From Triplophysa rosa (taxonomy: Eukaryota > Chordata > Actinopteri > Cypriniformes > Nemacheilidae), in the NCBI RefSeq assembly GCF_024868665.1, contig NC_079890.1:8957081-9021080 (forward strand): a stretch of 64,000 nucleotides of DNA, read 5' to 3'. This document shows positions 51,662 to 62,419 of the stretch, piece by piece. Positions within the stretch are counted from its first letter, which is position 1. Each line of letters starts with the position of its first letter. Both the position numbers and the translations under genes were made by a program. The notes under the pieces were generated by a model. It ran no database searches. It was not told the DNA's origin and worked only from the letters and a program-made list of their open reading frames with translations.

Positions 51662-54138
51662 TAGGGGTGTAACGATACACTCAGCTCACGATTCGGTACA
51701 TATATCGATGCTGGGTTCACGATACGATACACATCTCGATATTTTGAACAAAATTAAAAAATGAAACTGAAATTCAAATAACATTTATTTTCAAAATATT
51801 AACAATTTCAGTAGCTTTTTTTTGTTGCACATACAACTTAATAAAGAATTTGAACATTTTAAGGCTTAACTGAACCTGCTGTACTGTAGGTTTGTCACTG
51901 AATGTCAATTTTGACAGCAAATTGCAATTTAGTTTTAATCATATTTTTGTCATCCCCATCATTTTAGTTTTAGTCGACAAAATCTACATTATATTTAGTC
52001 TACAAAAATCTATCTGGTTTAACTAATTTAAATGGTGTAATTAAATGTTCCATACAAAGATTTAACTGTTTTGACATAATTTACTTTACCTTAGAATTAA
52101 ATTAAACCAGGTCATTACCTTTATTTTTCAGAAAAGTTCAGTAACTACTGGATATGCATTGTTGCAACACAGACAGAGGTGGGTAGAGTAGCCAAAATCT
52201 TTACTCAAGTAAAAGTACAAGTAACTAGAGAAATTGTTACTCAAGTAAAAGTAAAAGTCACTATTTTAAAAACTACTTGAGTAAAAGTAAAAAAGTATGC
52301 AATGAAAAAACTACTCAAGTAGCTAGTTACTTAGTTACTTTGTATCTGATTATATAGGCCTACAACATAAAATTAATATTAACGCCAATATTTTAATATT
52401 ACATTTTAATCAATATTTTTAATTATCATAAGCAGATATCTTTGCAATATACTAGAGAGATTACTAGAGAGACTAAAGAATAGACAAACACAGAAGAGAC
52501 GAGCATGTCTTTAAATTTCATCTAGTCCTGATGTCAATGTAGTTTACACAACTTATTTAGAATAGACCATGTCAACCTAAAGCATTAAATAAACTCAGAG
52601 CATTTCCTAAGATGATCTAGAACATCTGCAGTGCTCTCTAAATGAAATACACATTTTTGAACAAAGCTCATGTTTTCTCGTGTTGTGTCACGTTGTGTGT
52701 TGTGAAAAGCTCTTACTTGTAAACAAACAGTAAACAGTGAACCACACGCCCATCAACAAGTTTTCTTCCTTCTGTTCTTCAAATGTATATTCCTGCAAAC
52801 CCACGTCTCTGTGTCTGACAGGTAACGCGCATGTTGCTGTGTCTGACGAACAGGTCGCGCGGGTGCGGGCATTTATCATTGCTGGCAAACAATATGACAC
52901 ATTTGCAGTTTTGATTGAATAGATATAGATTAATATCCACTTCATCCAACGCTCTTTGTGTTCTGCCTGTTCTTAAGTTTCGCGCTACGAGGAGTGAGTA
53001 ATCCAGCTTCAGATGATTCAGATCGTGCTGCGAACTGAACAAATCATTTGAACTGATTCATTAGCCTATTCAAATGGTTTTGCCCATAGTTCAATTAATG
53101 CTTTCAAAAGAATCGAAAGAATCGATCACTCGGGAATGCCCGTAAAAAGAGAGGACAACCTTGAAATAAACAACGCTTAAAAAGCATATTTTAAAATGAA
53201 GGAACGAAGGAACGTCACGCAAAGTAAGTTATGTAACGAAGTAAAAGTACAGATTTTCTATTAGAAATTTACTCAAGTAAGAGTAAAAGTACACACTTTT
53301 AATTTTACTTAAAAAGTACTTATTTTCCAAAATGTTACTCAAGTAAATGTAGCGCGTTACTACCCACCTCTGAACACAGAGAAATTAGACCATGAACGAC
53401 ATGTACCAGTTCATTCTGTCTCATTTTGACTCAATTGACTCGTTCGTTCGGTGAAGGGTATATTCATTCAGTACATTCAACCAATGAAACGCTCTGACAG
53501 AGCTCACGCTCAAGCGCTATTGGCTCATGTCTCTTTGAAGCTGCACTGTCTTTGCTTGAGACAGTAATGAATGAGAAACATCTTTCAAAAAGACATATTA
53601 CATAAACTGCATTACATTTCTTCAATCATGCAAATCACATACTTGGTTCGATTTTTAGCATGTCATTCAATCTTTTAATCTACAGTACGACTCACTTCTT
53701 CGCTTCTCTAATCGGTACAGCGCTGGTTTCTTTTGGCTTTATGTTGCATATCACGTTATGCAGCAGCTCACGTTAGCGGATAAACTAACATTGGCATATA
53801 AAAACGTTTGTGCTGGGGAGTTTCGGGGTGACTCGCCAGCAGTCACGCTTCAAGTTTGCTGTGTTTTACCGGCGATTGTGAGGGAAAATAAGTCGCTTTG
53901 TAAATCACGTGGAGACAAAGATTGTGTCTTGTGCTTCCCCTTCTCCCAGAGACTTCTCTCTCTACCGCATATGTGAGATAAGCACACGTGATGCGCTGGC
54001 GCAGAGTAGGTAGCGTCTTGACCGCTCAACGAATACAATTAAACATCATGTCGTAAAATATCCCCATCTCTCTTCAATGCGCATAGTGACATTTCTGCAT
54101 CGTGAAATATCGTAGTACGAGGTATTGTTACACCCCTA
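51662..54138. mobile_element. hAT non-autonomous element, TSD TGTTATAC, hosting another hAT
   Basis: Ends TAGGGGTGTAACGATACAC and GGTATTGTTACACCCCTA are inverted; TGTTATAC flanks exactly at 51654-51661 and 54139-54146. About 1270 bp without the nested element 52174-53372. It lies 153 bp upstream of the first visible dock11 exon. Confidence 0.95.
52174..53372. mobile_element. hAT non-autonomous element, TSD AACACAGA (nested)
   Basis: Ends CAGAGGTGGGTAGAGTAGCC and GCGTTACTACCCACCTCTG are inverted; AACACAGA flanks exactly at 52166-52173 and 53373-53380. 1199 bp. Runs of ACTCAAGTAAAAGTA mark both subterminal regions. Confidence 0.95.
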
Positions 54139-54146
54139 TGTTATAC

Positions 54147-55335
54147 TCAACTCAACTTTTATTTATAAAGCGCTTTTTACAATTTTCATTGTTACAAAGC
54201 AACTATACATGAATACAGGTTAACTATAAGCAATACATAAAATAACACACACGCATTACACGCACTGACACGCACTAATGCACACACACACACACACACT
54301 GTCGTGATCGTAGTGGTGAGACAAGGATAGAGGACCCAGGTGCAGACAGCGGGTAAGGGGTTAACAAGACGTAATTCTTAAAAATAATAATAATAATAAT
54401 AATAAAGACAAAACCAAAAACCCACGGGGGGGGGGTAAAATAACAAAACAGGGGAATATAATAACATGACAGGACTAAGACTAACTACACTTAAACAAGA
54501 CTAAAGTTAACACTTGACATAATTTACAAATGACTACAATAGACTAAACTTGACAAGACACAGGAACTCACCATACAATCACAATGAACCAGCACAAGAC
54601 AGAAAACACAAGGGCATTATAAAGGGGATAAATCAAGAGGGGAACAGGTGCAGGGCATGAACTAATTAACAATCAATAATGAGGAAACGAGAGGGCGGGA
54701 ACCGAGACCAGACCGGAGAGAGTGTATGGCAAGCCACAACAACAATAAATGTCTCTCTCCACACAAAACATGAGGCTCTGCCATGATCCTGCCACAAGAC
54801 CAAGAAAGACATGACATGATGAGGCAGAATGTAACGAAGACACACACAGAGATAGAGAAGATAAAAGAAAAGAAACATGGGTAATATATTATGCAGTCTA
54901 TCAATTCCTATATGGGGTAATAATAATTCACGCAAAATATTACATTTAAAAATAATATTAACAAGTACAAAATTCTAAAGCTGATGCCAGCAGCCCCCCG
55001 GCGAGCAAAACGAGTGCAGCCAGTGTGCAAACAGTGGCGAGGAACCCAAAACTCCAGTGGAGAACGAAAACCTCGGGAGAACCCAGGCCCAGCCAGGGGA
55101 ACCAGTTTTCCTCTGGCACTACTGCAGCATCTCTACAAGCCCGACAGTGCTTGCACAACTAGGCTAAATAAACAAAAGAAGAAATAAAAAATGAAGATGA
55201 TATATTTAATTCTAGCTAATTGCAGTTGCAATTTTGTTGTGTAGTGGGGACATGTCAGGTCGCCGCCTCCCTCTTTCAGCTACACCATCTAGACTGGTTA
55301 CAGACCTCGAACCTGTTGTTATACAGTATTATAAA
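54147..55335. repeat. Teleost dispersed repeat (AACTCAACTTTTATTTATAA family)
   Basis: AAGCGCTTTTTACAATTTTC, ATTGTTACAAAGCA, GTGGCGAGGAACCCAAAACT and GACATGTCAGGTCGCCGC match the copy at 60943-62068. It is probably part of a retrotransposon, but I cannot name the family. A solo LTR is inserted in its CA-rich stretch. Confidence 0.7.
54300..54842 (-). mobile_element. Solo LTR, minus orientation
   Basis: Plus-strand ends TGTCGTGATCGTAG and AACGAAGACA; CACAC flanks both sides, but inside a CA repeat, so this TSD is weak evidence. The core (CCCGCCCTCTCGTTTCCTC on the minus strand) belongs to the same LTR superfamily as at 8304 and 25785. Contains an AAT microsatellite. Confidence 0.75.
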
Positions 55336-55924
55336 TTTCCACATGTTCACATTTTAGTACATTTACTCAAAGCAACCTTGCACATTTTGTATGAGCTACA
55401 GAAGCTTTATAATTACACAAGGGCTTTCGAGGACAAGGGCAAGTTCAGTGGCGAATACAGAACTTTCAGTAAACATCTCAAAAAGTAAAAGTGAATCATG
55501 TGTTACAGCTTACACACACTCCTAACTCTGAGCTGTCATGCTTGTGTCATGGTGATCTTCATCTATTGTGCTCGCTCAGAAGGGAACGATTTTCACATAA
55601 GGAACATAAAATGTAGGCAGTGAATCAGATTAAACTGAATATGAACCCTACATGATTAGTGATTTCAAAAATCTTACCTATCGAATTATGTTTCATCTGC
55701 CCTTTTTAGACCCATGTTCCACAGTGCCAAATGAAAACTAATCAAATGAGCTGTCTGCAACTTTCACTTTTTGTATGGCCATATTCTAAATGTGTTAGAG
55801 ATTAAGCAGCTAGAGATATATGGTGTAGAGGTGTGCTATATCTGTTTTTAGTTTTTGTTAAATATTTTTGAAATGGCAAAATGATAATGGTGACCTAATG
55901 TAATTTCATACCTGCATTAATTAC
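55336..55924. other. Unrecognised non-coding sequence
   Basis: An 84-codon open frame at 55234-55488 shows no family similarity that I know. Confidence 0.5.
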
Positions 55925-56162
55925 TTTGTTGTGATGAACACAGAGAAAGATCTTTGGAAGAATGTTAGCAATTTTCAGTTCTGGGATATCATTGACTAGT
56001 TGGAAAAATTAGATTGGCAAAGGTGCCCCAAAATTGTTTGTTTTCCTAAATTCTTTAAAATATCTCATTTTGCTTTCAACAGAACAAAGAAATGTACTGT
56101 ATACAGATTTGTTGATGACAAATGATGACAGAATGTTCATTTTTGGGTGAACTAGGCCTTTA
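55925..56162. mobile_element. MITE of the TTCATTTTTGGGTGAACTA family
   Basis: GGAAGAATGTTAGCAATTTT and ATGACAGAATGTTCATTTTT are shared with the hairpin MITE at 19836-21122. Here the hairpin is weaker. Confidence 0.7.
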
Positions 56163-56596
56163 ATACTTTCATTTACCCAGAAAGAAAACCTTAAACTTAA
56201 CCTGAAATCTTTTATGTGACAACAATGAGATTGTGGCCCACATAAAGCCAAAGAAGCTATAACATCGAAACATCAATACAATCTCTTACAATACACACAA
56301 ATGTCCCATCACTCAAAGACATGGCTTAACAACAAATATTTCAGCAGCAACTTCCTGTCATGAGGCACAGTGAAGCAAAAACCACAGCCAGTTCAGGCGT
56401 CAGAGTAGGGAGCTTAATTTTGTTGGCTTGTGACTGCATCCCGTCTCCTTTCTCCAAAACATCATAAAATAGAGACTGTGTCTGCCCCCGAATTAGCAAA
56501 CATAAAATAATGCGTAAACCTCTTGAAAGTAATTTAATAAACGTTAAACAAATTAAACATGAACAAAATACAGATAATCAACTGTTATGACTCGGA

Positions 56597-57627
56597 TTGC
56601 TAAATATTAGATCTCTCTCTAATAAAGCACTTTTTGTTAACGATATGATAACAGATCTTAAAATAGACATGCTCTGTTTGACAGAAACATGGCTAAAACC
56701 AGATGATTATATTACTTTAAATGAATCTGTCCCCCAAGATTATTATTATAAACATGAGCCTCGTCTAAAAGGCAGAGGGGGAGGTATCGCTGCACTTTAC
56801 AATAACTCTTTTAGCATTTCCCAGAAGTCTAACTCTAAATACAATTCTTTTGAAGTCATGATACTTCATGTATCAACACCTAATACTAAGGATAAAACAT
56901 TTTTTAAATTTATTCTAGCTATTGTATATAGGGCTCCAGGGCACCACACAGATTTTATTAAAGAATTTGGTGGGTTCTTATCAGAAGAATTTTCACATCC
57001 ATGTAGATAACGATACAGATGCCTTAGGAGTGGCTTTCAAAGACACTCTTAACTCCATGGGCGTTAGTCAACTTGTGTCAGGACCCACTCACCTTCGTAA
57101 TCATACTTTAGATTTAATACTGTCTTACGGTATAAATGTGGACGACGTTAAAATCCTTCAGCAGAGTGAAGATATTTCGGATCATTATCTGGTATTATGT
57201 TTGCTTCACTGGCCTACAGCTGCATATCAAACTCCTTGTAACAAATATGGTAGAACAATAATTTCAACTACCAAAGATGCGTTTCTCAATAATCTGCCTG
57301 AATTGTCTCAAATCTCTAGCATGAGAAATAACGTTGAAGATCTTGACATTACCATTGAAAATTTTAACTCCACCTTCTCGGAAACGCTAGACACAGTTGC
57401 TCCTCTGCGTTTAAAGAAGATTAAAAATGGCAGCCCAACACCGTGGTATAATGAACACACTCAGGCTCTAAAGAAAGCGGCCTGAAAAATGGAGTGCAAC
57501 TTTAAGAAAACTAAATTAGAGGTATTTCGTACAACATGGAAGGATAGTATTCGAAAATACAGGAAAGCCCTAAAAACTTCTAGATCCGCCTACTTTTCAT
57601 CACCAATAGAAGAAAACCCTAGGACAG
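56597..57627 (+). pseudogene. LINE endonuclease fragment (non-LTR retrotransposon)
   Basis: Reads an APE-type endonuclease: NIRSLSNKALFVND, LCLTETWLKPDDY, GGGIAALYN, AIVYRAPG, GPTHLRNHTLDLIL, ISDHYLVL. It continues with PWYNEHTQALKKAA and RKALKTSRSAYFSSPIEE, the usual lead-in to reverse transcriptase. One frameshift near 57005 and an in-frame stop at about 57483 break it. RT is missing because the inverted DIRS copy starts at 57628. The L2/CR1-like clade assignment is tentative. Confidence 0.85.
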
Positions 57628-57795
57628 CACAGAAAAGGCCAATGAAATTGGCGAATGAAATTTGCATGCCGGACTCCGCCCCCGGATATCCGGGTATAAA
57701 AGGGAGACGGCGTGCTGCATTCATTCACCTTTTGGTCTGAGGAGCCTGAGCATCCCTCGACCGCTGCGGCGGGCAGCCAGCGTTGTGGCAAGAAG

Positions 57796-57903
57796 GACAC
57801 AACGTCTCGTTCCCTCCATCAGGGAACTGAGGTTACATCCGTAAACCAAGACGTTCCCTTTCTGTCAGTCTCTCGACGTTGTGTCGAGCCGAAAGATGGG
57901 GTT
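57796..57903 (-). other. Internal complementary region of the second DIRS copy
   Basis: CCATCAGGGAACTGAGGTTA and GTTCCCTTTCTGTCAGTCTC adjoin at GTT, the same arrangement as in the first copy with a few substitutions. Confidence 0.8.
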
Positions 57904-58607
57904 CCTATGGAAAACGCCACAGCGCTGTGCCACGTCACAATCTCTAGCGGAGTGACGCTGACTGGCCTGGGCGAGTCAGACGTAAGCGCCAGCGCGAAAT
58001 TGTAACCGTCCAGTGGAGAGGTAGGGGGTCCCAGAGCTTTTTGGGAAAAAGATGGGAAGCCCCTGCCACCGGTCGTCATGGGCGGAGGCCTTGATTCTTT
58101 AACAGCGAGAAGCCGCCCGGCACCGTAAGGGCCACTGGAGGAATTAGTGCAGACACCACATGGTCTCACCATCAGGGGAGAACTCATGGGAAAACGTGCG
58201 GACTGAAGGAGTTAACCGCAAGGTGGAGGTCCTAGGGAGGGTCCTAGGGAGGTCATGGGTTGCCGAGGTGGGAACCATTCATGAGGATACATCAGACGGA
58301 ACCGCCCACGGGGGGGGGGGGTTACCACATCAGGAGCACTAGGTCCGGTTAGAGCTATGTGGTAGATAACTCAACTGTTCCCCGGCCTAAGGAGGCAGGG
58401 CTGCTCTGCCCAGCCTGCCCCCAGGAGGGTGCTTAGTGATGGATGGAATGCCTGTTCTTTACCCAGTGGGGAAAGAAGGGAGGCGTAATAGCCGCTGATC
58501 CCCCTAGAGGAAGGGGGAAGGGCTTTCGCAGGCGTACGCCCTACCGGCTGCCGGTCCTACACGTTGCCCTGCAGGACGCGGGCTGACACCGGTTCCACGC
58601 GTAGGTA

Positions 58608-59585
58608 TTAGAACCTCGCGAAGGTGTTGGGCGTAGCCCAACCCGCAGCTCTGCAGGTGTCTGCCAGAGAGGCGCCCTGAGCCAGTGCCCATGAGGAGTG
58701 TGCCTCACTCCTAATGGGCAGGGGCGATCTTGAGATCGGTATGCCGTAGCGCCGGCATCCACGATCCAGTGCGTCACCTCTGTTTGGAGACAGCCCTCCC
58801 CTTCTGCTGAACTCCCGAACAGACAAGAGCTGCTCAGAGCTTCTGAAGCTCTGCGTGCGGTCCAAGTAGAGGGGCAACGCGCGTACTGGACACAACACGG
58901 ATGGGGTTGGGTCTTCCTCCCCGGTGGGGAGCGCCTGCAGGTTCACCACCTGGTCTATAGGGGGAGTGGTGGGAACTTTGGGCACGTAGCCGGGCCGGGG
59001 TCTCAGGATAACGTGAGAATCACCGGGCCAGAGTTCTAGGCAATCTGTGGACACGAAGGGTGCTTGTAGGACCCCTACCCTCTTGGAGGTGAGCGCCATC
59101 AGGTGAGCCGTCTTTATCATGAGGTGAGAAATACATACACTCCCAGTGTGGAGGGGCGAGAGGTTACTCTCCAGTCTCTCTTGAGGAAAGGAAAGCACGT
59201 TCCCGATCGAGCAACTCTGTGGGTCTTCTCTTCGAGAAGAGCACCAGGACGAGAAGAGGCGCCACTTATGGGCATATAGCCGCCTAGTGGCCGAGGCCCT
59301 AGTCTGAGTGGTGTCCCAACCGCTGGGGGTGGGCCACTCAGGATCTCCTCGTCCCGTCCAGACATGGAAGTTCCAGGGGTCTGCCTGGTATGCTGTAACG
59401 TGCCCCTTCCCCTGGGAAAGGGGGTCCTTCCCCAGGGGGATTGGCAGGGGGGAGTTGTTGTCAAGAGCCTTAGCTCCGAGAACCAAGTCCGATTGGGCCA
59501 AAAGGGCGCAACTAGTACCACTTGATGCTCCTCTTCCCTGGCCTTGCACAAGACCTGTGCAATGAGGCTCACTGGGGGAAGGCAT
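58608..59585 (-). pseudogene. DIRS tyrosine recombinase remnant
   Basis: Minus strand reads ATRRLYAHKWRLFSSWC (N-terminal core-binding part, absent from the first copy), LTSKRVGVLQAP (catalytic Arg region), [17 protein letters not shown] and [13 protein letters not shown]. The H-x-x-R motif is lost: EAHSSWAL has a short deletion where the first copy has [12 protein letters not shown]. Several frame breaks; inactive. Confidence 0.85.
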
Positions 59586-59645
59586 ACTTCCGCTTACCCC
59601 GCGGCCAGCTGTGCGCTAAGGTATCCGTGCCGAGGGGTCCCTCAG

Positions 59646-60122
59646 TCAGGAAGTACCAAAGCGGGCAATGGGAGGAGTCTGGGGAGGCAACAGGTCCCCC
59701 TGTGCCTGGCCAAACTGCTCCCATATGAGCCGGACTGCGCGGGGATGGAGTCGCCACTCTCCGCGAGGCGTCGACTGACGAGAGAACGCGTCGGCTGTCT
59801 GGTTCAGGTCGCCTGGGATATGTGTGGCTTGCAGGGAGCTGATCACCTGCTGACTCCACAGGAGGCATCGGGCGAGTTGTGTTAGCTGCCGTGAGCGAAT
59901 GCCACCCTGTCTATTGATATACGCCACGGCAGTTTTGCTGTCTGACCGGACCAGCACGTGCTCGCCCTGCACGAGAGGCTGCAGCCTCTTCAGTGCAAGT
60001 AGCACAGCCAACAACTCTAGGCAGTTGATATGCCAACGCAGGCGGGGGCTCGTCCACCGCCCCGACACTGCGTGCCCGTTGCACACGACACCCCACCCCT
60101 GCAGGGAGGCAACCGTTGTCAA
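59646..60122 (-). pseudogene. DIRS RNase H remnant
   Basis: Reads [60 protein letters not shown]. The first catalytic Asp is replaced by Val (TTVAS against TTDAS in the first copy). Confidence 0.85.
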
Positions 60123-60543
60123 ACGACGTGCCTTGCTGCCTTAGGGGGATCCTGTCCACCAAAAAAGGTCATTGAAGACCAGGGGGTTGGGGTGCGTCAG
60201 CAGAGAGGCGTGATGACCATACGCCTGCTGCCAGTGTGCCACGCTCTCCAGGGAACCCGACTCTGTAGCCAGTGTTGGGGCGGTTGCATGTGCATCAACC
60301 CGAGGGGGACCACCCCCACCGAGGATGCCATGTGCCCAGGAGCCTCTGAATTGTTTCAGGGGGAACGCTGACTGCCTGAAGTGCTTCAGGAAGTTCAACA
60401 CTGACTGACCGCTCTCTGAGTCAGTCACGCTGTCATGGGGACGGAGTCGAGTTCCATACCAAGAAAGAGGATGCTCTGCACAGGGGAGAGCTTACTCTTT
60501 TCTCAGCTGACCTGTGGTCCCAACCGATCTAGGTGCCGGAGCA

Positions 60544-60942
60544 CTAGGTCCCTGTGTGTACACAACAGATCTCGTGAGTGTGCCCAGATGAGCCTGTCGT
60601 CGAGATAGTTAGTACCCGCACACCTCTCTCCCCGAGGGGAGTGAGGGCGGCTCCCCTGATCTTCGTGAAGACTCGTGGGGACAGGGACAGACCGAAAGGG
60701 AAGACTCTATACTGATATGCCCGTCCTCGAAAGCGAGACATGAAAGTAAGCGTCCTTCAGGTCGATTGCCATGAACCAATCTTGGCGCCAGGATGTGCTT
60801 CTGCGTAAGCATCTTGAACGGCAGCTTGAGTAGGTGCCTGTTCAGGGTACGCAGATCTAGCAACCCCCCTTTTGGGGACGATGAAGTACGGGCTGCAAAA
60901 CCCGTTGAACATCCCGGCTAGAGGGACGAGCACGATTGCTTG
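60544..60942 (-). pseudogene. DIRS reverse transcriptase remnant, 3' part
   Basis: LDLRTLNRHLLKLPFKMLTQ and the [20 protein letters not shown] motif-B region are clear, but frameshifts scramble motifs A and C (no YLDD in frame). Confidence 0.8.
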
Positions 60943-62068
60943 CTCAACTCAACTCAACTTTATTTATATAGTGCTTTTTACAATTTTCATTGTTACAAAG
61001 CAGCTGTACATAAGACATATTGACTATAAGCAAAACAATTAAAGTTGTACCTGTAAAAACAAGAAAATGTTGAAAACACAGAAGACAGACATACCCACAT
61101 ACAAAACACTCCACACACACAATATGCACACGTACTAACACACATAGACATAGACACACACACACACGGACGCACACGCACACACACATGTACACAGACA
61201 AGTACGCACACACACACACGCACAGTGAGAGCACACATGTAAGATAAAGGAGAGAGAAGCACAGGTCAAATATAACAGATAATAAATTTCTATATGCAAT
61301 ATTAATTAAGTAAAACTTTAAAATTCTAAAGCAGCCCCCCCGGCCAGGCAAAAGTGCAAAAACAGTATGCAAACGGTGGCGAGGAACCCAAAACTCTAAT
61401 CGAGAAAAAAACCCTCAGGAGAACCCAGGCTCAACCAGGGGATTCCAGTTCCCCTCTGGCAAAAGCTGCTGCCTCTGGCACAAGCTCCAGAGAGCTTGCA
61501 CAACAAGGCTAAATAAAATAAATAAACTTACTAATAAGGTAAATTATAGTTTAAGATTATCATTAATAATCTAATAGCATTTGAAATTTTGTGAAGACGT
61601 GTCAGGTGACCGCGTCCTTCTTTATCCAGCTCTATCATCTCAGCTCTTGTCAGGTCGCCGCTTCCCATTCTCCGCTCTACCATCAGGTCAGGCCATGAAC
61701 TGCATCCTGCTCGCTGTGGTAACCTTGGAACAATGAGACAGAACTGGCTGAGAGTAGAGTACTGTTCTGCACTCTTTGATGCAACAAGTACATCAGTTGT
61801 TGTTGGAAGTGTTCCTGGTTCCGGTTGATCTAACTAATGCAGCCTAAACCCTCAGAGGATTTATATTATGGAAGAGTAGTGTATGCAAGATTAAAAAGAT
61901 GCGTCTTTAGTCTAGATTTAAACTGACAGAGTGTGTCTGCCTCCCGGACAGTGCAGGGAAGACTATTCCAAAGTTTAGGCACTAGATAGGAAAAGGATCT
62001 ACCACCTGCACTTGATTTTCAAATTCTAGGTATTACCAACTGACAGGACGCCTGAGAGCGTAATGCAC
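60943..62068. repeat. Teleost dispersed repeat inserted in the second DIRS copy
   Basis: Starts CAACTCAACTTTATTTATAT and ends near GAGAGCGTAATGCAC. GCTTG occurs at both junctions (60936-60940 and about 62069-62073), a possible short TSD. Contains CA-rich runs at 61139-61230. Same family as 54147-55335, so it moved after the DIRS copy had landed. Confidence 0.75.
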
Positions 62069-62073
62069 GCTTG

Positions 62074-62391
62074 TCAGAGGGGTGGTGTCCCTGGCCCGAA
62101 GCACAGGAGCATCCTAACCTCTGACTGAGGTTGAAAGGATGTCCTGAACTTGAGCGGGCATCTGGTAAGTTGTATCGCGTAGCCGAGACGGATCGTATCC
62201 CGTAGCCACCGTGATGGTTTGGGGGCTCTAGACAGGCTCCCAGGGACCGAGACAGGGGCTAGGGGTATGATCTGCTTCATCGACCTCCCAGGGGGTGGTT
62301 CGATGGCGAGCATTGTGGATCCAATGCCGTGGGGAGGCCCCCGGGGAGGAGATCGGCTCTGCTGCTTACCTGCCTGGCGATTACGTAGCAC
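62074..62391 (-). pseudogene. DIRS reverse transcriptase remnant, 5' part
   Basis: Reads [30 protein letters not shown], equivalent to the first copy's [10 protein letters not shown] and [14 protein letters not shown]. The two RT pieces are split by the inserted repeat. Confidence 0.85.
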
Positions 62392-62419
62392 AATGCACTG
62401 TTGTTTGAGAGTGCTGAGG

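Noticed and set aside
60944..61372. Minus-strand Cys/Val-rich membrane-like proteins
   Set aside because: They read through CA/TG simple repeats of a dispersed repeat; the apparent hydrophobicity comes from GTGTGT and TGTGTG codons.
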